From JABWAJ01 sp038323375 (lineage in GTDB: Bacteria; Bacteroidota; Bacteroidia; Chitinophagales; Saprospiraceae): 64,000 nt of DNA. A model generated the notes under the pieces. That model searched no databases. It saw only the letters and a program-made list of their open reading frames with translations, and was not told where the DNA came from. The translations under genes and the position numbers were made by a program. Where the stretch lies: positions 1 to 64,000 of the forward strand of contig JBBQGV010000019.1 in NCBI GenBank assembly GCA_038323375.1. The letters are read 5' to 3'. Numbering within the stretch: the stretch's first letter is position 1; every line of letters starts with the position of its first letter. Positions 1 to 7,324 of the stretch are shown one piece after another.

Positions 1-38
1 CCATCAACATTATAAGGAGCGCTGCGGTATGAGTGACC

Positions 39-344
39 TCAATCGTCACTTTCCGGCATCGAAGCCTTGTGATTCAACACAATCATTAAGGGTCGGTAAT
101 AGGTTTCATTGCGGGAGTCTAAGATAATCCACAGTGGGTGATAGAGCATTTTCATTTCCCCGTCCGGTTCGCGCACATCCGGAATCCAGAGGTCGCACAC
201 TTCGTCGTGTAGCACATAAACTCCAACTTCCTGATTTAATTGTTTGGATTTGTTGTAAACGATGGGCGATAGAACGCGGTGAACTTGGTTGACATAGGTC
301 GTATAACAGGGCTGCCAGCCACAGAGAGATTGAGTTTCATGCGT
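39..344 (-). pseudogene. Hypothetical open frame without a start codon, probable gene remnant
   Basis: Reading the minus strand there is an uninterrupted frame of about 100 codons that ends in TGA at 39-41. Its C-terminal part looks like a genuine protein, with a run rich in aromatic and acidic residues (for example YVLHDEVCDLWIPDV and YHPLWIILDS). The frame has no ATG or GTG near its upstream end and is preceded by an in-frame TGA at 345-347. A separate ATG near 340 lies in another frame and stops after about 36 codons. I read it as the 3' part of a degraded or frameshifted gene. I do not recognise the family. Confidence 0.3.
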
Positions 345-414
345 TCATTGAGTTAAAAAGCTAAATTCCTGAAAAACTTGCTATTATTGTTCCCGTTATT
401 TTTTTTAATACCCA

Positions 415-576
415 AGAGTTTGATCGGGTTTTCGTGATTGAGCGAGGGCGAGGAAATTTTATTTTAGACAAGGCGGTTTTTGCAGACATAGCCGGCAGCT
501 ATGGTGAAAAAAATCAACGCAGTATAAAATAAAATTTGCCGACCGTAGCCGATTGACGGAAATCCAATCAAGCTCT
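415..576 (+). repeat. 162-bp inverted-repeat element, family A copy 1
   Basis: This stretch is about 85 percent alike to the reverse complement of 63330-63491 and has the same length. It has imperfect terminal inverted repeats, AGAGTTTGATCGG at the left and CCAATCAAGCTCT at the right. Between them lies a core with GCGAGGGCGAGGAAATTTT and a second inner hairpin around ATAGCCGGCAGCTAT. It has no coding capacity. It ends 13 bases before the start codon of the aquaporin gene, so it forms most of that gene's upstream region. It looks like a MITE or REP-type element. Confidence 0.75.
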
Positions 577-589
577 AAAACCCGGAATA

Positions 590-1297
590 ATGATATCTTC
601 CTTCCTCGGCGAACTGATCGGCACCGCCATCCTCATCCTGCTCGGAAACGGCGTCGTCGCTAATGTCCTGCTCAAAGATTCCAAAGGCAACCACGGCGGG
701 TGGGTGGTCATCACGCTGGGCTGGGCCATGGCGGTGTTTGTGGCCGTTTATGTGGCAGCGGGCAGCAGCGGCGCACACCTCAACCCGGCAGTAACAGTTG
801 CCTTAGCCATTGCCGGGAAGTTTTCCTGGGCAGACGTGCCTGTTTATGTAGCAGCGCAATTGATCGGGGCTATGATCGGTGCCATGCTCGTGTGGATGGC
901 CTACAAAAAACACTACGACGCCACCGACGATGCCGGAATTATTCAGGCTACTTTTTGTACGGCACCGGCTATTTCAAATCCTTTTTATAATTTCCTGACC
1001 GAAGTGATTGGCACATTTGTCCTGATTTTTGGAGTGCTGCACATTGCTGCGCCGCAAGCCAGCCTCGGCGCATTAGACGCCCTGCCCGTTGCGTTGCTCG
1101 TACTCGGCATTGGCCTGGGCTTGGGCGGCCCCACAGGCTACGCCATCAATCCGGCGAGAGACCTTGGTCCGCGGATCATACACGCCCTTTTGCCCATAAA
1201 AGGAAACGCCGGCAGCAACTGGAAGTACAGCTGGGTGCCTGTGGCCGGACCTTTGGCTGGCGGCGCTTTGGCTGCTTTAATATTCGGGATGCTCTGA
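590..1297 (+). CDS. MIP-family channel, glycerol facilitator-like aquaporin
   Basis: Inner-membrane channel of the major intrinsic protein family, passing water or small neutral solutes such as glycerol. The 235-residue product is the usual length and has six hydrophobic segments. Both half-helix signatures are present: NPAVT from residue 65, and NPARD from residue 187. An Asp after the second NPAR is typical of the GlpF (aquaglyceroporin) branch rather than AqpZ, so glycerol uptake is plausible, though no glycerol kinase gene is nearby. The ATG at 590 gives a protein that begins directly at the first helix. No clear Shine-Dalgarno sequence is visible, as is usual in Bacteroidota. The gene stands alone between repeat elements. 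Confidence 0.9.
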   Translation: MISSFLGELIGTAILILLGNGVVANVLLKDSKGNHGGWVVITLGWAMAVFVAVYVAAGSSGAHLNPAVTVALAIAGKFSWADVPVYVAAQLIGAMIGAMLVWMAYKKHYDATDDAGIIQATFCTAPAISNPFYNFLTEVIGTFVLIFGVLHIAAPQASLGALDALPVALLVLGIGLGLGGPTGYAINPARDLGPRIIHALLPIKGNAGSNWKYSWVPVAGPLAGGALAALIFGML

Positions 1298-1306
1298 AGA
1301 CAAGGA

Positions 1307-1425
1307 TTGATTGATGATAGATGATTGAAAAATGAGGATTGATGAGGTGGAATGCCTACTCATTTCGTGTTTGCGGGGTTGCTCCATCATCAATTACCAA
1401 TCATGTAATCGTCAATCATCAATAA
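1307..1425. repeat. Imperfect inverted repeat after the aquaporin gene
   Basis: The arms TTGATTGATGATAGATGATT (1307 on) and AATCGTCAATCATCAA (up to about 1422) are imperfect complements separated by about 80 bases. The stretch is low-complexity, and ATTGATGA-type words recur. It could be a degenerate mobile repeat or a transcript-end structure. No gene is present between 1298 and 1630. Confidence 0.35.
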
Positions 1426-1432
1426 ATATTCG

Positions 1433-1556
1433 AGTGTCTGTTCTTTAGCGTTCGAGAGCAAGGCATGCGAAGGCCCAAAAGTGGGAGTTTACTCGCGTAA
1501 ATGACCAATTTTGAGCCTTTGCATAACGCAGCTATCGGACGATAAAAACAGACACT
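1433..1556 (+). repeat. 124-bp inverted-repeat element, family B copy 1
   Basis: The element is bounded by AGTGTCTG and CAGACACT. It contains an inner hairpin-forming core around GGGAGTTTACTCGCGTAAAT and the conserved words TTTAGCGTTCGAGA and AACGCAGCTATCGGAC. The same arrangement recurs at 5412-5535 (inverted), 13068-13192 and, diverged, 53760-53868. No open frame. It is a MITE- or REP-like family. Confidence 0.85.
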
Positions 1557-1577
1557 AAATACTTCTCCAATTTACAC

Positions 1578-1585
1578 TAAATTTG
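1578..1585 (+). promoter_or_regulatory. Probable -7 box (TAnnTTTG) of the Ddl-PASTA fusion gene
   Basis: TAAATTTG matches the Bacteroidota -7 consensus TAnnTTTG and lies 45 bases before the ATG at 1631, just after repeat family B copy 1. No clear TTG -33 box is seen at the expected spacing, so the assignment rests on the -7 element alone. Confidence 0.4.
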
Positions 1586-1630
1586 CGGCGTTAAAAACAA
1601 ATCAACCGCCCACAGGCGCAGCATCGTACT

Positions 1631-4600
1631 ATGAAAATCAAAGTTGGCATTTTTTTTGGTGGCACCTCCCGCGAACGGGAAATCTCCTTCGCAGGCGGGC
1701 GCACCGTGTATGACAACCTGAATAAAGCGCTCTACGAGCCCGTTCCCATTTTCGTAGACAGCCTGCGCAACTTTATTTTGCTCGACTGGCAGTACATTTA
1801 CAAGGGCAGCATCCGCGACTTTTACCCGCCGGTGGACCTGCTGCCGCCGTCGCCTAACAATTTTCAAATCTACGCGGAAAGCCTCGGCCAGTTGAGCGCG
1901 CCCACGCAAGAAGCGCTGATCGCCAAAGTCGGGCGTAAGCTGCAACCCTCCGAACTGCCCAAACTCATAGATATTGCCTTCTTAGCCCTGCACGGTGAAT
2001 ACGGCGAAGACGGTCAGATCCAGCGCGAACTCGAAGCATTGCGCATTCCGTACACCGGCAGCGGGGTCAGCCCCAGCCAGTTGGGCATGGACAAAGCCGT
2101 TCAGAAAGCGATGATGCCGCAACACGGGTTCGCCAGTCCGCCAATTATGGTACTCGACCGCGAAGTCTGGAAACAGGCAAACGTTGAGGAAATGTACAGC
2201 CGCGCCATTCAAACCGTCGGTTTTCCAATCGTCATCAGACCGGCCAACCAGGGGTCGTCCATCGGCGTGTCCATCGTGGCAGAAGAAGGCGGATTAGAAG
2301 AGTTTGAAAATGCGGTGAACAGCGCGTTTTTTCGGGAAATCATCCCGGCAAGCGAATGGACGGATCGCGATGCCTTCGAACGGGTTGAATACGTGCGGCT
2401 GCTCACAGACATCCGCGACGGCCTCGGTTTCCCGATGTTGGTGGCCACCCCGCAGGAGCAAAAAGTCATTTACCATCCGGAAGCCATACTCCAATATTTA
2501 GACAGCACAGCGGAAACCCTGCAACAAGAAGGCGGCGCTTTTATGCTGGAAAGCCACGACGACGAAAGCCAGGTGCTCCTTGAAGCCTTTATCCACGGCA
2601 AAGAATTTTCCTGCATTGTCATCCGCAAAGAAGACGGCAGCGCGGTGGCCTTGCCTCCGACGGAAATCGTCAAAGGCTCGGAAGTTTACGATTACCGCTC
2701 GAAATACCTGCCCGGCCTGTCGCGCAAAATAACGCCGATTGACCTTGGGGAGTTGGACATCAACGCCATCCGCGCTGAATGCGAGCGGCTGTTTCACACC
2801 CTCGGATTCCACGTATATGCGCGCATTGACGGCTTCATCAAACCCGACGGGAGCATCATTCTGAACGATCCGAATACGACATCGGGCATGTTGCCTTCGT
2901 CTTTCTTTTTCCACCAGGCTGCCGAAATTGGCCTCAACCCTTCTCAATTCCTGACGTACATCATCCGGGCTTCCCTACAGGAACGATTAGCTGAGCAACC
3001 CGGTCAGGATGGCTTCCGCAAATTGATGGATCGCTTAGATGAGCAGATTGCAACGTTGAAAGCCACGGCTACCCAGCGCAAACGCATTGCCGTCATCATG
3101 GGTGGCTACTCCTTCGAGCGGCACATTTCGGTAGAAAGCGGTCGAAATATTTTTGAAAAATTGGCCAGTTCCGACAAATACGAGCCTATCCCGGTTTTCC
3201 TGAGTGGCGACGAAAAAAACTACGAACTCTGGCAGATCCCCATCAACCTGATGTTAAAGGACAATGCCGACGACATCCGCGATAAAATCCTGCACTGGAA
3301 ACTCCATCCGGTTGTGGAAGCCATTAAAATACAATGCGCCGACATCACGGGGAAATATGCTTCGCGCGATGTGATTTTTGCGCCCAAGCGCCTCAGTTTT
3401 GATGATTTAAAACAGGTTGTGGACGGCGTTTTTGTAGCCCTGCACGGCAGACCGGGCGAAGATGGTCAGGTGCAAATGCAGTTGGACGCCAAAGGCATTC
3501 CCTACAACGGTTCCGGGGTGCGGTCGTCCAGCATTACGATAGACAAATTCCGCACGTTGCAGACGCTGAAGAAAAACGGCTTCCCCATCGCGCAGCAATT
3601 GCTGGTGAAAAAAGCGGAATACGAGGCCAATTCGATGGATTTTTTCAACCGCATCGAAACGATGTTCGGCTATCCGGTGGTGGCCAAACCGGTTGACGAC
3701 GGGTGCAGTTCAGCGGTGAAGGTCATTGACCACCGCGCTGAACTCGAAGCTTATACCCGCCTGATATTCCGACCTGACGGCCAGGAAGGCGAAGAAGCGC
3801 GCCGGGTCTTGCATCTCAAGCAAAAAGAGGAGTTTCCGCGCAAGCAGGAAATCCTGTTTGAAAGCCTCGTCAAAGCCAACGGCGCTTCCCATTTTCTGGA
3901 AGTGACCGGCGGGTTGCTCACGCATTTTAATGCCGACGGCACCCTGCGCTACGAAGTTTTTGAGCCTTCGGAGACTTTGGCCAGCGGGGAAGTGTTGTCG
4001 CTGGAAGAAAAATTCTTAGCCGGCGAAGGGCAAAACATTACCCCTGCAAGGTTTTCCACCGACCACAAACGCTACGAAACCATTGCTGCGCAAGTGAAAG
4101 AAGCGCTGGAAAAAGCGGCCCGCATTTTAGACATCCAGGGTTATGCGCGCATTGACGCTTTTGTGCGCATTTACGAGGACGACCGCGCGGAAACCGTCGT
4201 GATTGAAGCCAATTCGCTGCCGGGCATGACGCCTGCCACCTGTATTTTCCATCAGGCGGCGATCAATGGCTACAAACCTTATGAATTCATTGATCAGATT
4301 CTGGAGTTTGGGTTTGAAAAAAAATTGCGCGAAAGCGGAAAACCCGTCATTCCGGTTGCCGCCTCGCAAGCCCCCACAGACAGCATTCCGGAACAATGGC
4401 TGACCAGCGTGCAGGAAGCGCCGATGGCCGGGCCAGTGGAACAGCCGGAATCGGAATTACAGCCGCAATCTGGCGCAGACGGCAACCTTTCACTGCCGCA
4501 ATACGAACTGTTGCCGCAAAAACCGCCGACCTGGGAAAACATCACATATGGCATCCGCACCATGGCGGGCAACGCAGCGACCTTCTTAGGCTCTGCCCCT

Positions 4601-5413
4601 TTCCTGATGAACCTGTTGGCGATGGTAATTTTCGGAGGCGGCATTTTGCTGCTGGTGACGGTGGGGCTGAACTGGTACACCCGGCACGGAGAATCGCTTC
4701 AGGTGCCGAATTACATCGGTATGGATCTGCGGGAAGCCACCCGCAAGGCAAAAAGTATGAGTTTTTCTATTGTCATCATTGATTCCGTTTTCGATCCCGA
4801 CAAGCGGGCTTACGAAATTTTCCAGCAAGACCCCAGGCCGTTTTCCAGGGTCAAAGAAAACCGGACGGTTTACCTGAGCATGTACAGCAGTACGCCGCCA
4901 GAGGTCATGTTGCCGAGCTTAGTGGGGAATTATAATTTTTACCAATACGAAAAGAAATTGCGCAGCATGAAGATCCGGGCGGTGATCAAAGAGCGCCAGT
5001 TTGACAGCGTGCAACAGGAAAATACCATTTTGCACTTCTTTTATGACGACCGCAAAATCACGGATGAAGACCTCCGGCAGGGCGTTAAAATCCCGCAGGG
5101 TAGCGTGTTGCAATTTGTGGTTAGCGTACGAAACACCGGCATGGTGCCCATACCGGACATGGTTTGTAAAACTTACGAAGAAGCAGTTTTCCTCATCAGC
5201 AGCATGAACCTGAACATCGGCACAATCTACGGGGAAGTGACAGACCGCAGCACGGCCTACATCTGGAAACAGGAACCCGCCTACGTCCCCGACCAGATGC
5301 TGCGCATGGGCGAGCAGGTCAGTCTCTATCTGGTGCAGGAGCGCCCTGCCGGTTGTCCGGTGGAAAAGACCCCGCCTGAGCCGCCGGTGGAGGAGGAAAC
5401 GGATTTTAATTAG
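1631..5413 (+). CDS. Double D-alanine-D-alanine ligase-like protein fused to a membrane helix and three PASTA domains
   Basis: A single 1260-residue frame joins what are normally separate genes. Residues 1-460 and 483-900 are two Ddl-type ATP-grasp units; a normal Ddl has 300-370 residues. A Pro/Gln/Glu-rich linker follows, then one membrane helix at about 991-1017, then three PASTA repeats at about 1021-1085, 1090-1170 and 1175-1245. Both halves keep the N-terminal GG.S.ER motif and the HGxxGEDG motif (121-128 and 605-612). Half 1 has the substrate loop YDYRSKY (353-359), but its metal motif reads D413-P-N instead of ExN. Half 2 has E859-A-N and LPGM, but its loop reads EEKF (792-795). The predicted topology puts the ligases in the cytoplasm and the PASTA domains, which bind peptidoglycan or muropeptides, in the periplasm. 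In many Bacteroidota ddl and a PASTA-protein gene are neighbours, so a fusion makes functional sense. The role in D-Ala-D-Ala (or depsipeptide) synthesis is inferred from the family. The stop codon lies in repeat family B. Confidence 0.9.
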   Translation: MKIKVGIFFGGTSREREISFAGGRTVYDNLNKALYEPVPIFVDSLRNFILLDWQYIYKGSIRDFYPPVDLLPPSPNNFQIYAESLGQLSAPTQEALIAKVGRKLQPSELPKLIDIAFLALHGEYGEDGQIQRELEALRIPYTGSGVSPSQLGMDKAVQKAMMPQHGFASPPIMVLDREVWKQANVEEMYSRAIQTVGFPIVIRPANQGSSIGVSIVAEEGGLEEFENAVNSAFFREIIPASEWTDRDAFERVEYVRLLTDIRDGLGFPMLVATPQEQKVIYHPEAILQYLDSTAETLQQEGGAFMLESHDDESQVLLEAFIHGKEFSCIVIRKEDGSAVALPPTEIVKGSEVYDYRSKYLPGLSRKITPIDLGELDINAIRAECERLFHTLGFHVYARIDGFIKPDGSIILNDPNTTSGMLPSSFFFHQAAEIGLNPSQFLTYIIRASLQERLAEQPGQDGFRKLMDRLDEQIATLKATATQRKRIAVIMGGYSFERHISVESGRNIFEKLASSDKYEPIPVFLSGDEKNYELWQIPINLMLKDNADDIRDKILHWKLHPVVEAIKIQCADITGKYASRDVIFAPKRLSFDDLKQVVDGVFVALHGRPGEDGQVQMQLDAKGIPYNGSGVRSSSITIDKFRTLQTLKKNGFPIAQQLLVKKAEYEANSMDFFNRIETMFGYPVVAKPVDDGCSSAVKVIDHRAELEAYTRLIFRPDGQEGEEARRVLHLKQKEEFPRKQEILFESLVKANGASHFLEVTGGLLTHFNADGTLRYEVFEPSETLASGEVLSLEEKFLAGEGQNITPARFSTDHKRYETIAAQVKEALEKAARILDIQGYARIDAFVRIYEDDRAETVVIEANSLPGMTPATCIFHQAAINGYKPYEFIDQILEFGFEKKLRESGKPVIPVAASQAPTDSIPEQWLTSVQEAPMAGPVEQPESELQPQSGADGNLSLPQYELLPQKPPTWENITYGIRTMAGNAATFLGSAPFLMNLLAMVIFGGGILLLVTVGLNWYTRHGESLQVPNYIGMDLREATRKAKSMSFSIVIIDSVFDPDKRAYEIFQQDPRPFSRVKENRTVYLSMYSSTPPEVMLPSLVGNYNFYQYEKKLRSMKIRAVIKERQFDSVQQENTILHFFYDDRKITDEDLRQGVKIPQGSVLQFVVSVRNTGMVPIPDMVCKTYEEAVFLISSMNLNIGTIYGEVTDRSTAYIWKQEPAYVPDQMLRMGEQVSLYLVQERPAGCPVEKTPPEPPVEEETDFN

Positions 5414-5535
5414 TGTCTGTCTTTGTAGTCCGATAACCGCGTTTTGTTTCGCCCCAAAATCGGTCATTTACGCGAGTAAACTCCCGTTTTTGGGTCGAAA
5501 CACGCCTTGTTCTGGAACGCTAAAGAGCAGACACC
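5412..5535 (-). repeat. 124-bp inverted-repeat element, family B copy 2
   Basis: This is the inverted counterpart of 1433-1556, with the same length and the core CATTTACGCGAGTAAACTCC. Its first bases overlap the TAG stop codon (5411-5413) of the Ddl-PASTA gene. A trailing GACAGGCACTAA at about 5545-5556 looks like a further end fragment of the same family. The two copies bracket the fusion gene in opposite orientation. Confidence 0.85.
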
Positions 5536-5651
5536 CGGCTAAAAAGACAGGCACTAATTAAGGACTTGGGGGTTTATTTATTACTGGTTATTGGTGGGTT
5601 TTGGGATGCAGCGTGGTTTCGTTAAACGATTTGTAAGCCCTGCTGTTGATT

Positions 5652-5807
5652 TGTCATTCCCGCCAGGGAATCAGCAACAAGAGAAAAGCTTTTGAGGCAA
5701 AATCTATACGAATTATTCAGGATGTCGCTTTCCGTGTCCCTTCCCCAAAGAATCTACAAAAAACATGTAGCTGGACGTTATGTCGCAAATTCCCTGCGGG
5801 AATGACA
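5652..5807. repeat. 156-bp element with 18-20 bp terminal inverted repeats
   Basis: TGTCATTCCCGCCAGGGAAT at the left and ATTCCCTGCGGGAATGACA at the right are near-perfect complements, differing by one base. The interior is unrelated to the other repeats here and has no credible gene. It fits a non-autonomous MITE. The rest of 5536-5929 holds only low-complexity AAATC/CTTCAAATC-like sequence and no gene. Confidence 0.65.
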
Positions 5808-5929
5808 TACGTGATGGGACAAAAATCCAGGTAGCCCAATGGCAGCCGCACTGCACAGTTCCAACGACAACTATCATCAGTAACGAAAGCCCCATCTTCA
5901 AATCGCCAAATCTTCAAATCACTAAATCT

Positions 5930-6424
5930 TCATACCTCCATGATCACCCCCTCCGGCAGCAACTCCAACTCCGATATTTTGCTTTGAGAAGCGTCATACA
6001 AGTGCGTGGAGGCAGCATCCGCATGCCCGGTAACAATGTGGATGCCCCAGTCTTCGTCTATCGTAGCAACAGAGGTTACCAGCGTTTTGCCATCTGAAAC
6101 AAGGCCAGCGATGACGCGTTTGTCTACCAGCAGGCCGGTTTTGGTGAACGTGGCTAAGACGTACTGGTAATTCAACAGCGCCGCTTTCCAATACACCACT
6201 GCGTGGAATTCGCCCGTCTCTGGTATTTTAAAACAAGCGATAAATTCCGTCAGTTCGTCAATTGGTTCAGTTTCTAAGGGTGCGATGAAGCGCTCAATCA
6301 TCAGGCCCGGCAGCGGGTCGTTGTGCCGGCTGAAATCGTGGTGAATTTCGTCGTTCAGGATGACGGGCAGGCGCACTTCCGGGAATTTCCCCAGAAAGGC
6401 TGCGAAATTCATGTTATCGCTCAT
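5930..6424 (-). CDS. Conserved hypothetical protein, 164 residues
   Basis: I do not recognise this protein. It is 164 residues long with no signal peptide or membrane helix, so it is probably cytoplasmic. It is acidic, with alternating beta-like segments (FHAVVYWKAALLNYQYVLATF, then VLVTSVATIDEDWGIHIVTG-type sequence). The ATG at 6424 is preceded on the minus strand by TAACTTTG (6534-6541), a plausible -7 box. It is transcribed divergently from sdhCAB. Codon use matches the housekeeping neighbours, so it is probably a real gene rather than a shadow frame. Confidence 0.7.
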   Translation of the reverse strand: MSDNMNFAAFLGKFPEVRLPVILNDEIHHDFSRHNDPLPGLMIERFIAPLETEPIDELTEFIACFKIPETGEFHAVVYWKAALLNYQYVLATFTKTGLLVDKRVIAGLVSDGKTLVTSVATIDEDWGIHIVTGHADAASTHLYDASQSKISELELLPEGVIMEV

Positions 6425-6478
6425 TTATTTTGATTGATTCTAAATAATTCAAGAGTTTTAGTTTCCGCTGAACTGCCG

Positions 6479-6509
6479 TTGGCCGAATGCGCTTATTACG
6501 GTAGATTTG
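6479..6509 (+). promoter_or_regulatory. Probable promoter of sdhCAB
   Basis: TTG (6479-6481), a 20-base spacer and TAGATTTG (6502-6509) match the Bacteroidota sigma-A pattern closely. It would give a leader of about 110 bases before sdhC. Confidence 0.5.
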
Positions 6510-6625
6510 CACGCGATCGCATTCCGGGTGGCGCAAAGTTAGTGAGGAAGCTCGAACATCTTATCTAAGGATTAAGATTTTGCCGCCACAAACCCTGCAT
6601 TCGAATCGCAACAAAACGTAAAAAC

Positions 6626-7324
6626 ATGAATTGGTTTACGAATTTTCTAACATCCTCCATCGGGCGAAAACTGATCATGAGCCTCACCGGCTTGTTTCTG
6701 ATCCTGTTTTTGGTGATTCACCTACTCGGCAATTTGCAGTTGCTATACAGCGACGAAGGCGAAAAGTTCAATCTTTACGCCCTCTTTATGACCTCTTTTA
6801 CGCCAATCAAAGTCCTTTCCTACGGCTTGTACGCCTTCATCCTCATCCACGCGGTGCAGGGTTGGATAATCTGGCGTAAAAATGTAGCCGCCCGAGGCCC
6901 GCAGGGATACACCGTCAAGGTGACCCGCGCAACAAACACCAACGCACGCGCTGCAAGCAATATGGGCTGGCTCGGCACCATCATTTTTGTTTTCCTGATG
7001 ATCCACCTTTATCAGTTTTGGCTGCAAATGAAAATGGGCACCTTAGAAAGCAAAAATTACGACGGCGTGGCAGTGGCCGACCTTTACACAGCGGTGAAAG
7101 CGACCTATATGAACCCTGGCTTCGTCATCTTTTATGTCGTTTCGATGGTTGTAATCGCTTTCCACCTCTGGCACGGCTTTCAAAGCGCTTTCCAAACCCT
7201 GGGGTTGAATCATCGGAAATATTCGCCGCTGATCAGGGCGATTGGAAAAATCTACTCCGTGATTGTTCCGGCGCTGTTTGCGCTCATTCCTTTGTACATG
7301 TACTTTAAAAACGCTGGACTATGA
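6626..7324 (+). CDS. sdhC: Succinate dehydrogenase cytochrome b subunit
   Basis: Membrane anchor of succinate:quinone oxidoreductase (respiratory complex II), carrying di-heme cytochrome b and the quinone site. The 232-residue product has five hydrophobic segments and histidines placed for heme ligation (in VIHLLGN, LIHAVQGW, MIHLYQFW and AFHLWHGFQ). This is the single-subunit b558 type used by Bacteroidota and epsilon-proteobacteria instead of separate SdhC and SdhD. It heads a three-gene operon; its TGA overlaps the sdhA ATG by four bases (ATGA), which implies translational coupling. Confidence 0.95.
   Translation: MNWFTNFLTSSIGRKLIMSLTGLFLILFLVIHLLGNLQLLYSDEGEKFNLYALFMTSFTPIKVLSYGLYAFILIHAVQGWIIWRKNVAARGPQGYTVKVTRATNTNARAASNMGWLGTIIFVFLMIHLYQFWLQMKMGTLESKNYDGVAVADLYTAVKATYMNPGFVIFYVVSMVVIAFHLWHGFQSAFQTLGLNHRKYSPLIRAIGKIYSVIVPALFALIPLYMYFKNAGL

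Noticed and set aside
1631..5413. Eukaryote-like serine/threonine kinase with PASTA domains
   Set aside because: The N-terminal part has ATP-grasp ligase motifs (GxxGEDG, PGM) and none of the kinase motifs (HRD, DFG).
4919..5467. 182-codon minus-strand open frame
   Set aside because: Antisense to the PASTA part of the fusion gene and running into repeat family B.
5646..5834. Short plus-strand frame
   Set aside because: Lies inside the TGTCATTCCCGC-bounded repeat and has no protein-like composition.
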